Assembly (NCBI GenBank): GCA_001603115.1
Contig: LVBG01000022.1
Location: 51,189-115,188 of the forward strand
Source of the DNA: Spirochaetales bacterium Spiro_05
Lineage (GTDB): Bacteria > Spirochaetota > Spirochaetia > Sphaerochaetales > Sphaerochaetaceae
Length of the DNA stretch: 64,000 nt
Direction: 5' to 3'
The position numbers and the translations under genes were made by a program. The first letter of the stretch is position 1; each line of letters opens with the position of its first letter. A model generated the notes under the pieces. The model was not told where the DNA came from. It made no database searches and was given only the letters and a program-made list of their open reading frames with translations. This document shows positions 18,298 through 25,565 of the stretch, piece after piece.

Positions 18298-18975
18298 ATG
18301 AGTACCATCCTTGTGGTTGAAGACGATCTGGATATCCGCGAATTGGAACGCTATGCCCTTTCCAGCAATGGCTACACGGTCTTTGAGGCCGAAAACGGCA
18401 AGGAAGCGCTGTCTGTGCTTGAGAAAGAACCTGTTGATCTGGTCATCCTGGACATCATGATGCCGGTCATGGATGGTCTTTCCGCCATCAAGGCAATTCG
18501 CTATACATTGCAAAGCACTGTTCCCATCATCGTGGTCTCGGCAAAGGGGGATGAGAGTGACATCATCACCGCCCTTGAACTCGGTTGTGACGACTATCTG
18601 ACCAAACCGTTCAGCATGAATGTCCTGAACAGCAAGATCCGGGCTGTCCTACGGCGCCTCAGCGAATCCAGCAGCAGCAACAGTGCAGTCCATCATGCAG
18701 GACTGGTCATGGACAAGGAAAAACACCAGTGCCTCATAGACGGCGGGGAGGTCGAACTCACCGCCACGGAATTCTCCCTGCTCTATCTGCTTGCATCCAA
18801 TCCTGAGCAAGTCTTCACCCGCAACCAGATGATCACCAAGGTAAAGGGCAGCGACTATCCGGTAACCGACCGCAGCATCGATGTGCAGATCGCTACCATC
18901 CGTCGTAAACTCGGCACCTACGGCCAGTGGATAAAGACCGTCTGGGGCATCGGCTACACGTTCAAGGAAAGCTAA
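18298..18975 (+). CDS. phoB: PhoB-like response regulator (OmpR family)
   Basis: The 225-residue protein has a receiver domain with the acidic pair Glu8-Asp9-Asp10, the phosphoacceptor Asp52 in ILDIMMP and Lys in TKPF (about residue 102), then a winged-helix DNA-binding domain (TEFSLLYLL, DRSIDVQIATIRRKL, GIGYTF). It activates or represses genes when phosphorylated, here probably in phosphate starvation. The assignment to the Pho system rests on the shared box upstream and on the nearby PhoR-like kinase, phoU and pst genes; the kinase is 6.6 kb away instead of adjacent. No Shine-Dalgarno is seen at ATG 18298. The in-frame extension to 18238 would cover the promoter. Confidence 0.8.
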   Translation: MSTILVVEDDLDIRELERYALSSNGYTVFEAENGKEALSVLEKEPVDLVILDIMMPVMDGLSAIKAIRYTLQSTVPIIVVSAKGDESDIITALELGCDDYLTKPFSMNVLNSKIRAVLRRLSESSSSNSAVHHAGLVMDKEKHQCLIDGGEVELTATEFSLLYLLASNPEQVFTRNQMITKVKGSDYPVTDRSIDVQIATIRRKLGTYGQWIKTVWGIGYTFKES

Positions 18976-18979
18976 CAGC

Positions 18980-19597
18980 TCACTTCAGCTTTTGCAGGGT
19001 GCAATAAAGACGGTAGAAGAAGGAGTCCTCTTCCTTTATCGGCGATGCTGAGTGCACCTGCTCAGGCACAGCAATCCCATCCTGCCTGCTCTTCACTTCC
19101 AGACGCAAGGCTTTGTCCACGACTGAGCTCTCTTTTTTTCCTGCAAGCAAGGAAGACAGGGCGTGCTGACTCTCGTCACCCATAAGCCGAAGGCTTTCCA
19201 TCGCCTCCCCTTGCATGGCCAATAGGTGGTTTTTCTCTCGCTCATCAAGAATCTTCGGGCTCTGGAAGGAAGAGAAGAGCAAAAGAGCGGCAAATCTAGC
19301 CATTTTCCTCCCTCGTTCCACCCCTGCACGTTCCCAGATTGCATAGTGCTCATCCTCACTTCTGAGCATGAGTTTCTCTTCCCCAAAGGTTGTCAGCAGC
19401 AAGAGACCCAAGGCAGTCGAGGCAGCGAGAACCTTGCAGGGAGCCTTCAGCAACGCAAGACACTTCTCTTGCCCTTTTTTCGTGTCACTGCGTCCCTGGT
19501 AGTAGTGAGGGCTTTTCCCTCTTTCATCCAAAAGGCAGAGCACATACTGTTTCCCCACTTCGTCGAGTCCGGCGTACATATACGAGTTTGTTTGCAT
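18980..19597 (-). CDS. IS110-transposase-like protein, degenerate or domesticated
   Basis: The N-terminal half begins MYAGLDEVGKQYVLCLLDERG, the layout of the RuvC-like first strand of IS110-type (DEDD) transposases, and continues through an LAASTALGLLLLTTFG block and a GRKMARFAALLLF block that sit where the family has its ExTG and DxxDA motifs. The first Asp is kept, but the Glu and the later Asp residues are missing and there is no C-terminal serine domain. It is thus a relic or an exapted copy, by visual comparison only. ATG 19597 is one of several possible starts. It converges on phoB with a 4-nt gap. Confidence 0.4.
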   Translation of the reverse strand: MQTNSYMYAGLDEVGKQYVLCLLDERGKSPHYYQGRSDTKKGQEKCLALLKAPCKVLAASTALGLLLLTTFGEEKLMLRSEDEHYAIWERAGVERGRKMARFAALLLFSSFQSPKILDEREKNHLLAMQGEAMESLRLMGDESQHALSSLLAGKKESSVVDKALRLEVKSRQDGIAVPEQVHSASPIKEEDSFFYRLYCTLQKLK

Positions 19598-19654
19598 GGG
19601 TACATTCTGATGGATTCCCATGCTTATACCAGTGCAATAAGAAATCCAAGCGTG

Positions 19655-19683
19655 TTGCATCATCGCATCGGTGGTGCTATGTT
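19655..19683 (+). promoter_or_regulatory. yqeC promoter, leaderless type
   Basis: TTGCAT (19655-19660), 17 nt, TATGTT (19678-19683), then 6 nt to ATG 19690. No Shine-Dalgarno is present. Confidence 0.55.
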
Positions 19684-19689
19684 GGTGCT

Positions 19690-20388
19690 ATGCCAGCATT
19701 GCTACCTGCCCTCAAGACACTATTCAGCCACAGTGAGAAGTGCATCTGCATCACCGGAAGCGGGGGAAAAACCACCGCCCTGATTGGGCTTGCCCGCTTG
19801 TTTGCCCTCGAAGGCAAGCGGGTGCTGGTTTCCACCACCACCAAACTCCAATTGCCAAGCCAACGAGCCTATGGCTGTGACCGCTACTTCTTTGATGATG
19901 AAGTCCTCTCCTACGCCCCAGACCAGGGAGAGCGGGTTTTCTACGCATTGAAGGGAGAGGAGAAAGCCCTTTCCCCCGATGTCAAGACGCTGCATCAACT
20001 AGCAGAGCACTACGACGTTCTCCTGCTGGAGGCCGATGGAGCTCGAGGGTGTGAACTGAAACTGCACACCGAGCGCGATCCTGTCATCCCTTCTTTCTCC
20101 ACTGCCACCCTCGCCATTGCCTCGGTGGGGGCTTTGGGCAAACCGCTCTCCAAAGCGTGTTTCGGTTGGGATGAAGGGGATGACCAACCCGTCACAGCCG
20201 AAACGCTTTCCATTCTCCTTTCCCACCCCCAAGGTATCTGCAAAGGGATGCAAGGCACCGCAGTTGTATTGCTCAACCAAGCCGATGTGCTGACCAAGCA
20301 ACAAAGAAAAGATTTGCAGAATCTGGAGTGCAGACATACACTCATCCTCGGATCGCTTGCCAAAAATATCTTGTACGAGAAGGATTGA
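19690..20388 (+). CDS. yqeC: Selenium-dependent hydroxylase accessory protein YqeC
   Basis: The 232-residue protein has an N-terminal P-loop (CITGSGGKTTALIGLARLF), STTTKL, and the LLLEADGARGCELK motif of the YqeC family. YqeC belongs to the gene set known to accompany selenium-dependent molybdenum hydroxylases, where it is thought to act in cofactor insertion. The neighbours fit: an xdhC-yqeB fusion 3 nt downstream, an EF2568-type desulfurase and another XdhC. The hydroxylase subunits and selD are not in this window. The predicted transcript starts at the ATG, so this first cistron is likely leaderless. Confidence 0.85.
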   Translation: MPALLPALKTLFSHSEKCICITGSGGKTTALIGLARLFALEGKRVLVSTTTKLQLPSQRAYGCDRYFFDDEVLSYAPDQGERVFYALKGEEKALSPDVKTLHQLAEHYDVLLLEADGARGCELKLHTERDPVIPSFSTATLAIASVGALGKPLSKACFGWDEGDDQPVTAETLSILLSHPQGICKGMQGTAVVLLNQADVLTKQQRKDLQNLECRHTLILGSLAKNILYEKD

Positions 20389-20391
20389 AGC

Positions 20392-22194
20392 ATGGAACAC
20401 ACCGTTATGGAAGCTGCATCCCGTCTGAGTCGGGAGAACAAACCGTTCATCTATATCGTCATATTGAAAACCGAAGGATCTGCCAGCCGAAACAGCGGCA
20501 GCATGGTTGTCGAGTCTGATGGGACTCTGCACGGGACTATCGGTGGAGGGGAGATGGAAGCCTATGCCCTTGCCCAAGCTCTGGGAATGCTGGAAAACGG
20601 CCGGAAGCAACTCCACCTCTCATTCACGGTGCACCAAGGTGAAGTGCTGGCAGCAGGAAGAGTCTACCTCTACCTGCTCTCCTGCACCCTTGAACAGGAG
20701 CGACATGCCTTCATCCGCCTGCGCCAGTGGGAGGAAGCAGAACTTGATCATGTCCTTGGTCTGCAATTGCAGCCCACCCCTGCCATTCTTGGTCTCTGTG
20801 AGGGAGGAGCAACCATCGGGTCTGTCCATCCTACCTTCCTTGAAGCGGCACAAACTGTACTGCAGGAAAAGAAGCCCCTGTTTCTGGAAAGCCCCTCCTG
20901 GACGTGCCATCTGAGCCTTCCGGTTAATCCCCACTCCTTGCTTTTGGTGGGTGGAGGACATGTGAACCAAGCCATCGCACAGCTCGCACACTTTCTTGGA
21001 ATCCCTGTCCAGGTTGTGGAGACCCGAGCGGCATTTGCTACGAAAGAGCTCTTCCCCCATGCCCGCACCATTGTGGTGCAGCCAACGCTCAAAGAGGCGT
21101 TCAGCCAGCTGTTCATAAACCGCTATACCGCCTGCATCATCGCCAGCCATGCCTTTGACCAGGAGTCGGCCCAGGTGCTGCTCTCCCGCGATATCGCCTA
21201 TGTCGGCGTCTTGGGTTCGCGCCATAAGGCGAAGATGCTCCATGAGAAGCTCCAACTTCCACCCCACGTTCGAGAGAAGCTGTTCTGTCCCATCGGACTT
21301 GATCTCGGATGCGAGACGCCCCAGGAAATCGCCCTCTCGGCCCTCAGCGAGGTGATGAAGGTCTTCAACAATACAAGCGGCTCTTCCCTTCGTACCCAGG
21401 CCTCCCGTCTGGTAGTGGTGCGCGGTGGAGGAGATTTGGCAACCGGCGTCATCATCAGGCTGCATCGTGGGGGCTATCGTGTCATGGTGTTGGAAATCGC
21501 CAAGCCCTCGGTGATCAGAAGGACCGTCAGCTTTGCCGAGGCGATGTTCAGCGGCGAGATTGGCGTGGAAGGGGTGACTGCAAAACGAGCCGAGTCGGTC
21601 AAAGAGGCGTTCTCGCTCTTGGAAGAGGGGTTCATCCCCATCCTTTGCGACCCTGAGGGGGCGAGCATCCAGGAGATCAACCCGATCTGCATCGTCGATG
21701 CCATCATTGCAAAACGAAATCTGGGCACCAGGATTACTGACGCACCACTGGTCATCGCCCTGGGACCTGGATTTGAGGCAGGAAAGGATTGTGATGTTGT
21801 CATCGAGACCAAACGGGGCCACAGCCTGGGCAGAATCATCAGAAAGGGGTCTGCCATTCCGAATACCGGCATACCCGGAATCATCGAGGGATTCGGGGAG
21901 GAGCGGGTGCTGCACAGCAAAACATCCGGCATCTTCACCTCCTCTCTTGGCATCGGCGATCTGGTGACCAAGGGCCAGGTCATCGCCAAGGTCGGCGAGG
22001 AGGAAGTCATTGCCCCCATTGACGGAAAGCTGCGGGGCTTGCTGCACAGTGGTCTTTCGGTTCCCCCGAAGTTCAAGATTGCCGACATCGACCCCCGTGG
22101 AGAACTGGCCGACCATACGACCATCAGCGAGAAAGCGATGGCCATTGCCGGTTCTGTTCTGGAAGTGTTGGATGGGTTTCTGCACAGCTGCTGA
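20392..22194 (+). CDS. XdhC-YqeB fusion, molybdenum hydroxylase maturation
   Basis: The 600-residue protein joins two accessory factors. Residues 1 to about 330 form an XdhC-type protein: the first domain has KTEGSASRNSGSMVV and GTIGGGEMEA, and the Rossmann domain has LLLVGGGHVNQAIAQLA and VGVLGSRHK. Residues from about 345 form a YqeB domain: VVVRGGGDLATGVIIRLHR, GEIGVEG and a late lipoyl-like GDLVTKGQVIAKV segment. XdhC binds and protects the molybdenum cofactor before insertion; YqeB is a marker of the selenium-dependent hydroxylase system. The usual XdhC CGG motif is replaced by an AAG in GEVLAAGRVYLYL. It is cotranscribed with yqeC. Confidence 0.85.
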   Translation: MEHTVMEAASRLSRENKPFIYIVILKTEGSASRNSGSMVVESDGTLHGTIGGGEMEAYALAQALGMLENGRKQLHLSFTVHQGEVLAAGRVYLYLLSCTLEQERHAFIRLRQWEEAELDHVLGLQLQPTPAILGLCEGGATIGSVHPTFLEAAQTVLQEKKPLFLESPSWTCHLSLPVNPHSLLLVGGGHVNQAIAQLAHFLGIPVQVVETRAAFATKELFPHARTIVVQPTLKEAFSQLFINRYTACIIASHAFDQESAQVLLSRDIAYVGVLGSRHKAKMLHEKLQLPPHVREKLFCPIGLDLGCETPQEIALSALSEVMKVFNNTSGSSLRTQASRLVVVRGGGDLATGVIIRLHRGGYRVMVLEIAKPSVIRRTVSFAEAMFSGEIGVEGVTAKRAESVKEAFSLLEEGFIPILCDPEGASIQEINPICIVDAIIAKRNLGTRITDAPLVIALGPGFEAGKDCDVVIETKRGHSLGRIIRKGSAIPNTGIPGIIEGFGEERVLHSKTSGIFTSSLGIGDLVTKGQVIAKVGEEEVIAPIDGKLRGLLHSGLSVPPKFKIADIDPRGELADHTTISEKAMAIAGSVLEVLDGFLHSC

Positions 22195-22200
22195 TACAGG

Positions 22201-22232
22201 CCATTGCTTTTTTTGTAAAACAATGGATTTTT
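22201..22232 (+). terminator. Weak terminator-like hairpin
   Basis: CCATTG and CAATGG, extended by TTTT/AAAA, form an A/U-rich stem followed by ATTTTTG. It may attenuate between the yqeB fusion and the desulfurase gene. Confidence 0.4.
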
Positions 22233-22252
22233 GTCAGAGTGTGCGCTAGAAT
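22224..22252 (+). promoter_or_regulatory. Possible leaderless promoter of the desulfurase gene
   Basis: A good TAGAAT -10 box (22247-22252) lies 6 nt before the ATG; the -35 candidate TGGATT (22224-22229, 17-nt spacing) is weak. Confidence 0.35.
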
Positions 22253-22258
22253 TCGTCC

Positions 22259-23386
22259 ATGCAACAACGAATCTATCTTGACAATGCCGCCACGTCCTTC
22301 CCCAAAGCTCCCGGGGTTGCTCAGGCGATGGCAACCTATCTCCTCTCCAACGGGGCAAACCTGGGCAGGGGAAGTTACGATAGTGGCTACGAGGTTATGG
22401 AGCAAGTACAGCGGGTACGAGAACAGCTTGCCACCCTTTTTGGGGCAAGTGATGCACGCATGGTCACCTTCAGCCTGAACGTCACGCACGCGCTGAATGT
22501 CTTCATCACCGGCATGCTCAATCCCGATGACCATGTGTTGATCAGTGGCATGGAACACAATGCTGTGGTGCGGGCCCTTGTCTTGCATCGCATCAGCTAT
22601 AGCATCATCCCCTGTGATGAGATCGGAAGGGTTCTCTCCGAACTGTTGCCCTCGCTGGTCACCAGCAAGACAAAGGCCTTGATCATCACCAGTGCATCCA
22701 ATGTCACGGGAACCATCCAACCGGTGACCGAGCTGGGCAAACTCGCCCACCAGTACGGTCTGCTGGTCTGCGTCGATACCGCCCAAGGTTCACCTACCGT
22801 GGATTGCAAGCTCGCATCTGATTGCATTGATGCCATCGCCTTCACCGGTCACAAGGGTCTGCTCGGGCCCACCGGCACGGGAGGACTGGTCCTCAGTGAG
22901 CTGGTGGCAGAGCGCATCAGGCCGATGATAGGAGGGGGAACAGGAAGCTTCAGCGACCAGCTGACGATGAGCCCAACGTTTCCCGACCGCCTTGAGGCAG
23001 GAACCCAGAATATTGTCGGCATCCTTGGCCTTGGAAAAGCCCTGGAATTTGACCAAGGAGAGCAAGCCAAGAGGATGACCGACCGGTTGCTGCAGTACCT
23101 GAGAGAGGAAAAGCGGGTACGGATCATCGGCTCCAACCACCTCGAGGACCGTACCGCCACCATCAGCATCGACGTGACGAATGCCGACAATGCACACATT
23201 GCCTTTGCACTCAGCCAGGAGTGGGGAATCGAGACACGGGTTGGCCTTCACTGCGCCCCCCTTGCCCATACGGCCATGCACACTCTGCACACGGGGACAG
23301 TCAGGTTCTCACCCGGGTATGCAACTACCGAGGAAGAGATCGATGTGACCATCGGCGCACTGCAAACAGTGCTTTCCCGTACATAA
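22259..23386 (+). CDS. Cysteine desulfurase family protein (EF2568 type)
   Basis: The 375-residue PLP enzyme of aminotransferase class V begins with YLDNAATSFPKAPGV, has SGMEHNAVVRAL, the Asp-Thr-Ala-Gln of the cofactor site, the PLP lysine in FTGHKGLLGP and the active-site Cys in RVGLHCAPLAH. It should remove sulfur or selenium from cysteine or selenocysteine. The EF2568 branch travels with selenium-dependent molybdenum hydroxylase genes, as in Enterococcus faecalis, and the flanking yqeB and xdhC genes here agree with that. Selenium delivery is thus the likely job, by context. No Shine-Dalgarno precedes the ATG. Confidence 0.85.
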   Translation: MQQRIYLDNAATSFPKAPGVAQAMATYLLSNGANLGRGSYDSGYEVMEQVQRVREQLATLFGASDARMVTFSLNVTHALNVFITGMLNPDDHVLISGMEHNAVVRALVLHRISYSIIPCDEIGRVLSELLPSLVTSKTKALIITSASNVTGTIQPVTELGKLAHQYGLLVCVDTAQGSPTVDCKLASDCIDAIAFTGHKGLLGPTGTGGLVLSELVAERIRPMIGGGTGSFSDQLTMSPTFPDRLEAGTQNIVGILGLGKALEFDQGEQAKRMTDRLLQYLREEKRVRIIGSNHLEDRTATISIDVTNADNAHIAFALSQEWGIETRVGLHCAPLAHTAMHTLHTGTVRFSPGYATTEEEIDVTIGALQTVLSRT

Positions 23387-23396
23387 GGAACAAAGC

Positions 23397-24365
23397 ATGA
23401 ACCAAAAAGAGTATTATCAGACACTGCTTGAGGCACTGAAACGCACTGATGTGCTGCGACGCACCGCTCTGTGTGATCCGGATGTGGGTAAGGAAGCCAT
23501 CTATGCAAGCGGACAGTTGCTTGCAGCCACCGATGCTGCGGGCCTTCCCTTTTCCGACGGACAAGTTCTGGAAGAGACCTTGGGCTGCGAGGTGCAGCTG
23601 GTCATCTTCGGTGGGGGGCACATCGGCCTTGAGCTGTATCACATGGGAGTCAGGCTGGGACACTCCATCACCATCATCGATGACAGGCAGGAGTACTGCA
23701 ATGCAGAACGGTTTCCCCAGGCACGATGTCTGTGCACCGCCTATGAAGAGCTGTTCACTGCCGAACAACCTTGGATACGCCCCTACTTCATCATCGCCAC
23801 CCGTGGCCACGCGTACGATGAGCTCTGCCTGCGCCACACCCTTGGCCTCCCCCACTCCTACATCGGCATGATCGGGAGCAGATCCAAGATAGCGAAGACC
23901 TTTTCCAATCTCGCCAAGGATGGATTCTCCGCTGAGCAGCTTGCTGGTGTGCACGCCCCGATAGGCTTGGACATCAACGCAGTCACTGCAAGCGAGATAG
24001 CCCTTGCCATCCTCGGCCAGATCATAGCGCATTACCGCCTCAGCAAGAACAGTGTCCGTCTCGACCAGCAGATCCTGCATCGCCAAGCAACAGGAGAGAG
24101 CCATATCCTTGCCAGAATCGTGGCAAAAAAAGGCTCGGCCCCGTGCGAGATCGGCTTTCAGCTGGTCCGCTTCCCTGATGGCTCGCTTGCAGGAACCGTG
24201 GGCGGCGGAGTCATTGAGGCGGAAGTCATACGCGCGCTCCACCAAATGGCGGAAAACACTCACCTGGAGGACCGCATCCAGAGGTTCTCACTCGACGCAC
24301 GGAAGGCTGGTTCATTGGGCATGATCTGCGGCGGGGAGGTTGAGGTGCTTTTTCAGCGCAGGTGA
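23397..24365 (+). CDS. XdhC family protein with permuted domain order
   Basis: The 322-residue protein carries the XdhC Rossmann domain first (LVIFGGGHIGLELYHMG about residue 68; YIGMIGSRSKI; GLDINAVTASEIALAI) and the XdhC/CoxI domain last (HILARIVAKKGSAPCEIGF, GTVGGGVIEAEV, GMICGGEVEVLF). In classical XdhC the order is the reverse. The CGG motif that the upstream XdhC-YqeB fusion lacks is present here, so the two may share the cofactor task. AAGGAAC provides a ribosome site 10 nt after the desulfurase gene, indicating one operon. Its end overlaps the convergent femX-like gene by 13 nt. Confidence 0.85.
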   Translation: MNQKEYYQTLLEALKRTDVLRRTALCDPDVGKEAIYASGQLLAATDAAGLPFSDGQVLEETLGCEVQLVIFGGGHIGLELYHMGVRLGHSITIIDDRQEYCNAERFPQARCLCTAYEELFTAEQPWIRPYFIIATRGHAYDELCLRHTLGLPHSYIGMIGSRSKIAKTFSNLAKDGFSAEQLAGVHAPIGLDINAVTASEIALAILGQIIAHYRLSKNSVRLDQQILHRQATGESHILARIVAKKGSAPCEIGFQLVRFPDGSLAGTVGGGVIEAEVIRALHQMAENTHLEDRIQRFSLDARKAGSLGMICGGEVEVLFQRR

Positions 24366-25426
24366 TACCCCTCTTCCACCATCTCATAGGCGAAGAGCAG
24401 ATTGGCCTCCTCTTGCTTGAAGGCAAAGTCCCAACATCCCATGCGATGCAACATACTCCCCCCAAACCCCTTCTTGAAGGAGTGGAGTCCGCTCATCGGA
24501 TGGTCTTTGGACTGGGTGGGCGAGACACCAAACAGGTCGTACTCACTGCAATTCCAGCTCTTTGCCAGTTGGATTGCTGACCACTGCAGCGCATAGGTGC
24601 TCATGCTGTTTCTCAGAGAAGTGGATGAGGCTCCATACAAATAGGTGGCACGATGGGCACTCCGGCTGAGAAACATCGCACTGAGGGGCGTCTTGTCCAG
24701 AAAGGCCATCAGAAGTGTTACCGAAGCACTCTCATCCTCAGGCCCGAACAAGGCCTCAAAGAAGGAGAGATCGTGCAACTGGATGTGGTTGCGTTCACAC
24801 GTTTCCCTGTACAGCTCGTAGAAGGTCAGAAGATGGTCATGCCCAACTTGTCGCACCTGAATGCCCTTGCGGAGGGCAAGGCGGATATTGTAGCGGGTCT
24901 TTGGGTGCATGCGTTCGAGTATCTCATCTTCGGTTGGCGTCAGATCGATGAGCATTGTATCACTGGGAAGCTGGTTGGAAACCGAACGCCTCAATGCCTT
25001 GGTGCTGGTACCCCAGTTGAGACGCAGGTTCTGCAGTTCAAGACTCAGGTCATCCTCTTCCCACACATTCCTCCAAGGAAGATCATAGCGAAGCAGGATG
25101 CAATGGTCGGGAAGGCGGTCCCGAAGGTTCATGGACAACTCTTCCAGAAAAATTCCCATCCGGTCTTCCAAGGGACTGAGAACGGGCCCATAGGGAACAT
25201 AGCCGATGGTTCGGTCACGACTTACCGGCACCAGCTGGACCAGCAGGTCGTCGAGCAGGAATGCAGAGCTTGTCTCTTGCTTCAGGTCTTTCACCCGCGC
25301 TTTCATGTCAAACGCCTTGGTTTCGTATCCCTGGGTTTGTTTGACTTGGGACCAGAAGAAGCTTTGGTGCAGCAAAGGTGTCTCATAGAGAAAGGCAGGA
25401 TCTTTCTCCTGCACATTCAAATACAT
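24353..25426 (-). CDS. FemAB/FemX-type peptidoglycan bridge aminoacyltransferase
   Basis: The 357-residue protein has the two GNAT-like lobes of FemABX enzymes: an N-terminal block with FFWSQVKQTQGYE and YVPYGPVL, and a second block with MHPKTRYNIRLALRKGI, FYELYRETCERNHI and a GASSTSLRNSMSTYALQWSAI segment. The late DLFGVSP and GLHSFKKGFGG motifs are typical. FemX-type enzymes transfer an amino acid from aminoacyl-tRNA to lipid II; which residue is added here is unknown. GAGG lies shortly before the ATG. The gene sits between the selenium cluster and phoR and is divergent from phoR. Confidence 0.85.
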   Translation of the reverse strand: MYLNVQEKDPAFLYETPLLHQSFFWSQVKQTQGYETKAFDMKARVKDLKQETSSAFLLDDLLVQLVPVSRDRTIGYVPYGPVLSPLEDRMGIFLEELSMNLRDRLPDHCILLRYDLPWRNVWEEDDLSLELQNLRLNWGTSTKALRRSVSNQLPSDTMLIDLTPTEDEILERMHPKTRYNIRLALRKGIQVRQVGHDHLLTFYELYRETCERNHIQLHDLSFFEALFGPEDESASVTLLMAFLDKTPLSAMFLSRSAHRATYLYGASSTSLRNSMSTYALQWSAIQLAKSWNCSEYDLFGVSPTQSKDHPMSGLHSFKKGFGGSMLHRMGCWDFAFKQEEANLLFAYEMVEEGYHLR

Positions 25427-25497
25427 ATACTACCTCTTTTTGGGATGGTTCTTCGACCATAGCATGAAACAGGGAAAGAGGAAAGCCATGCCAAATG

Positions 25498-25517
25498 TAT
25501 GAGAAAAGTATGAAAGG
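25498..25517 (+). promoter_or_regulatory. Pho-box-like direct repeat before phoR
   Basis: TATGAGAAAAG followed by TATGAAAGG gives two TATGA elements 11 bp apart. The core of 15 bases is identical to the box before pstS (32219-32238, opposite orientation to that gene). It ends 12 nt before the predicted phoR -35 box. It also lies in the region shared with the divergent femX gene. Confidence 0.55.
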
Positions 25518-25529
25518 GGGGCCGCTTCC

Positions 25530-25559
25530 TTGTCTTTCTGTTTCCAACCTTGCTACAGT
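25530..25559 (+). promoter_or_regulatory. phoR promoter, leaderless type
   Basis: TTGTCT (25530-25535), 18 nt, TACAGT (25554-25559), then 6 nt to ATG 25566. Confidence 0.55.
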
Positions 25560-25565
25560 GAGGCC

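Noticed and set aside
20620..22185. 521-codon minus-strand open frame opposite the XdhC-YqeB gene
   Set aside because: No signals and no recognisable protein; the plus-strand gene is in a coherent operon.
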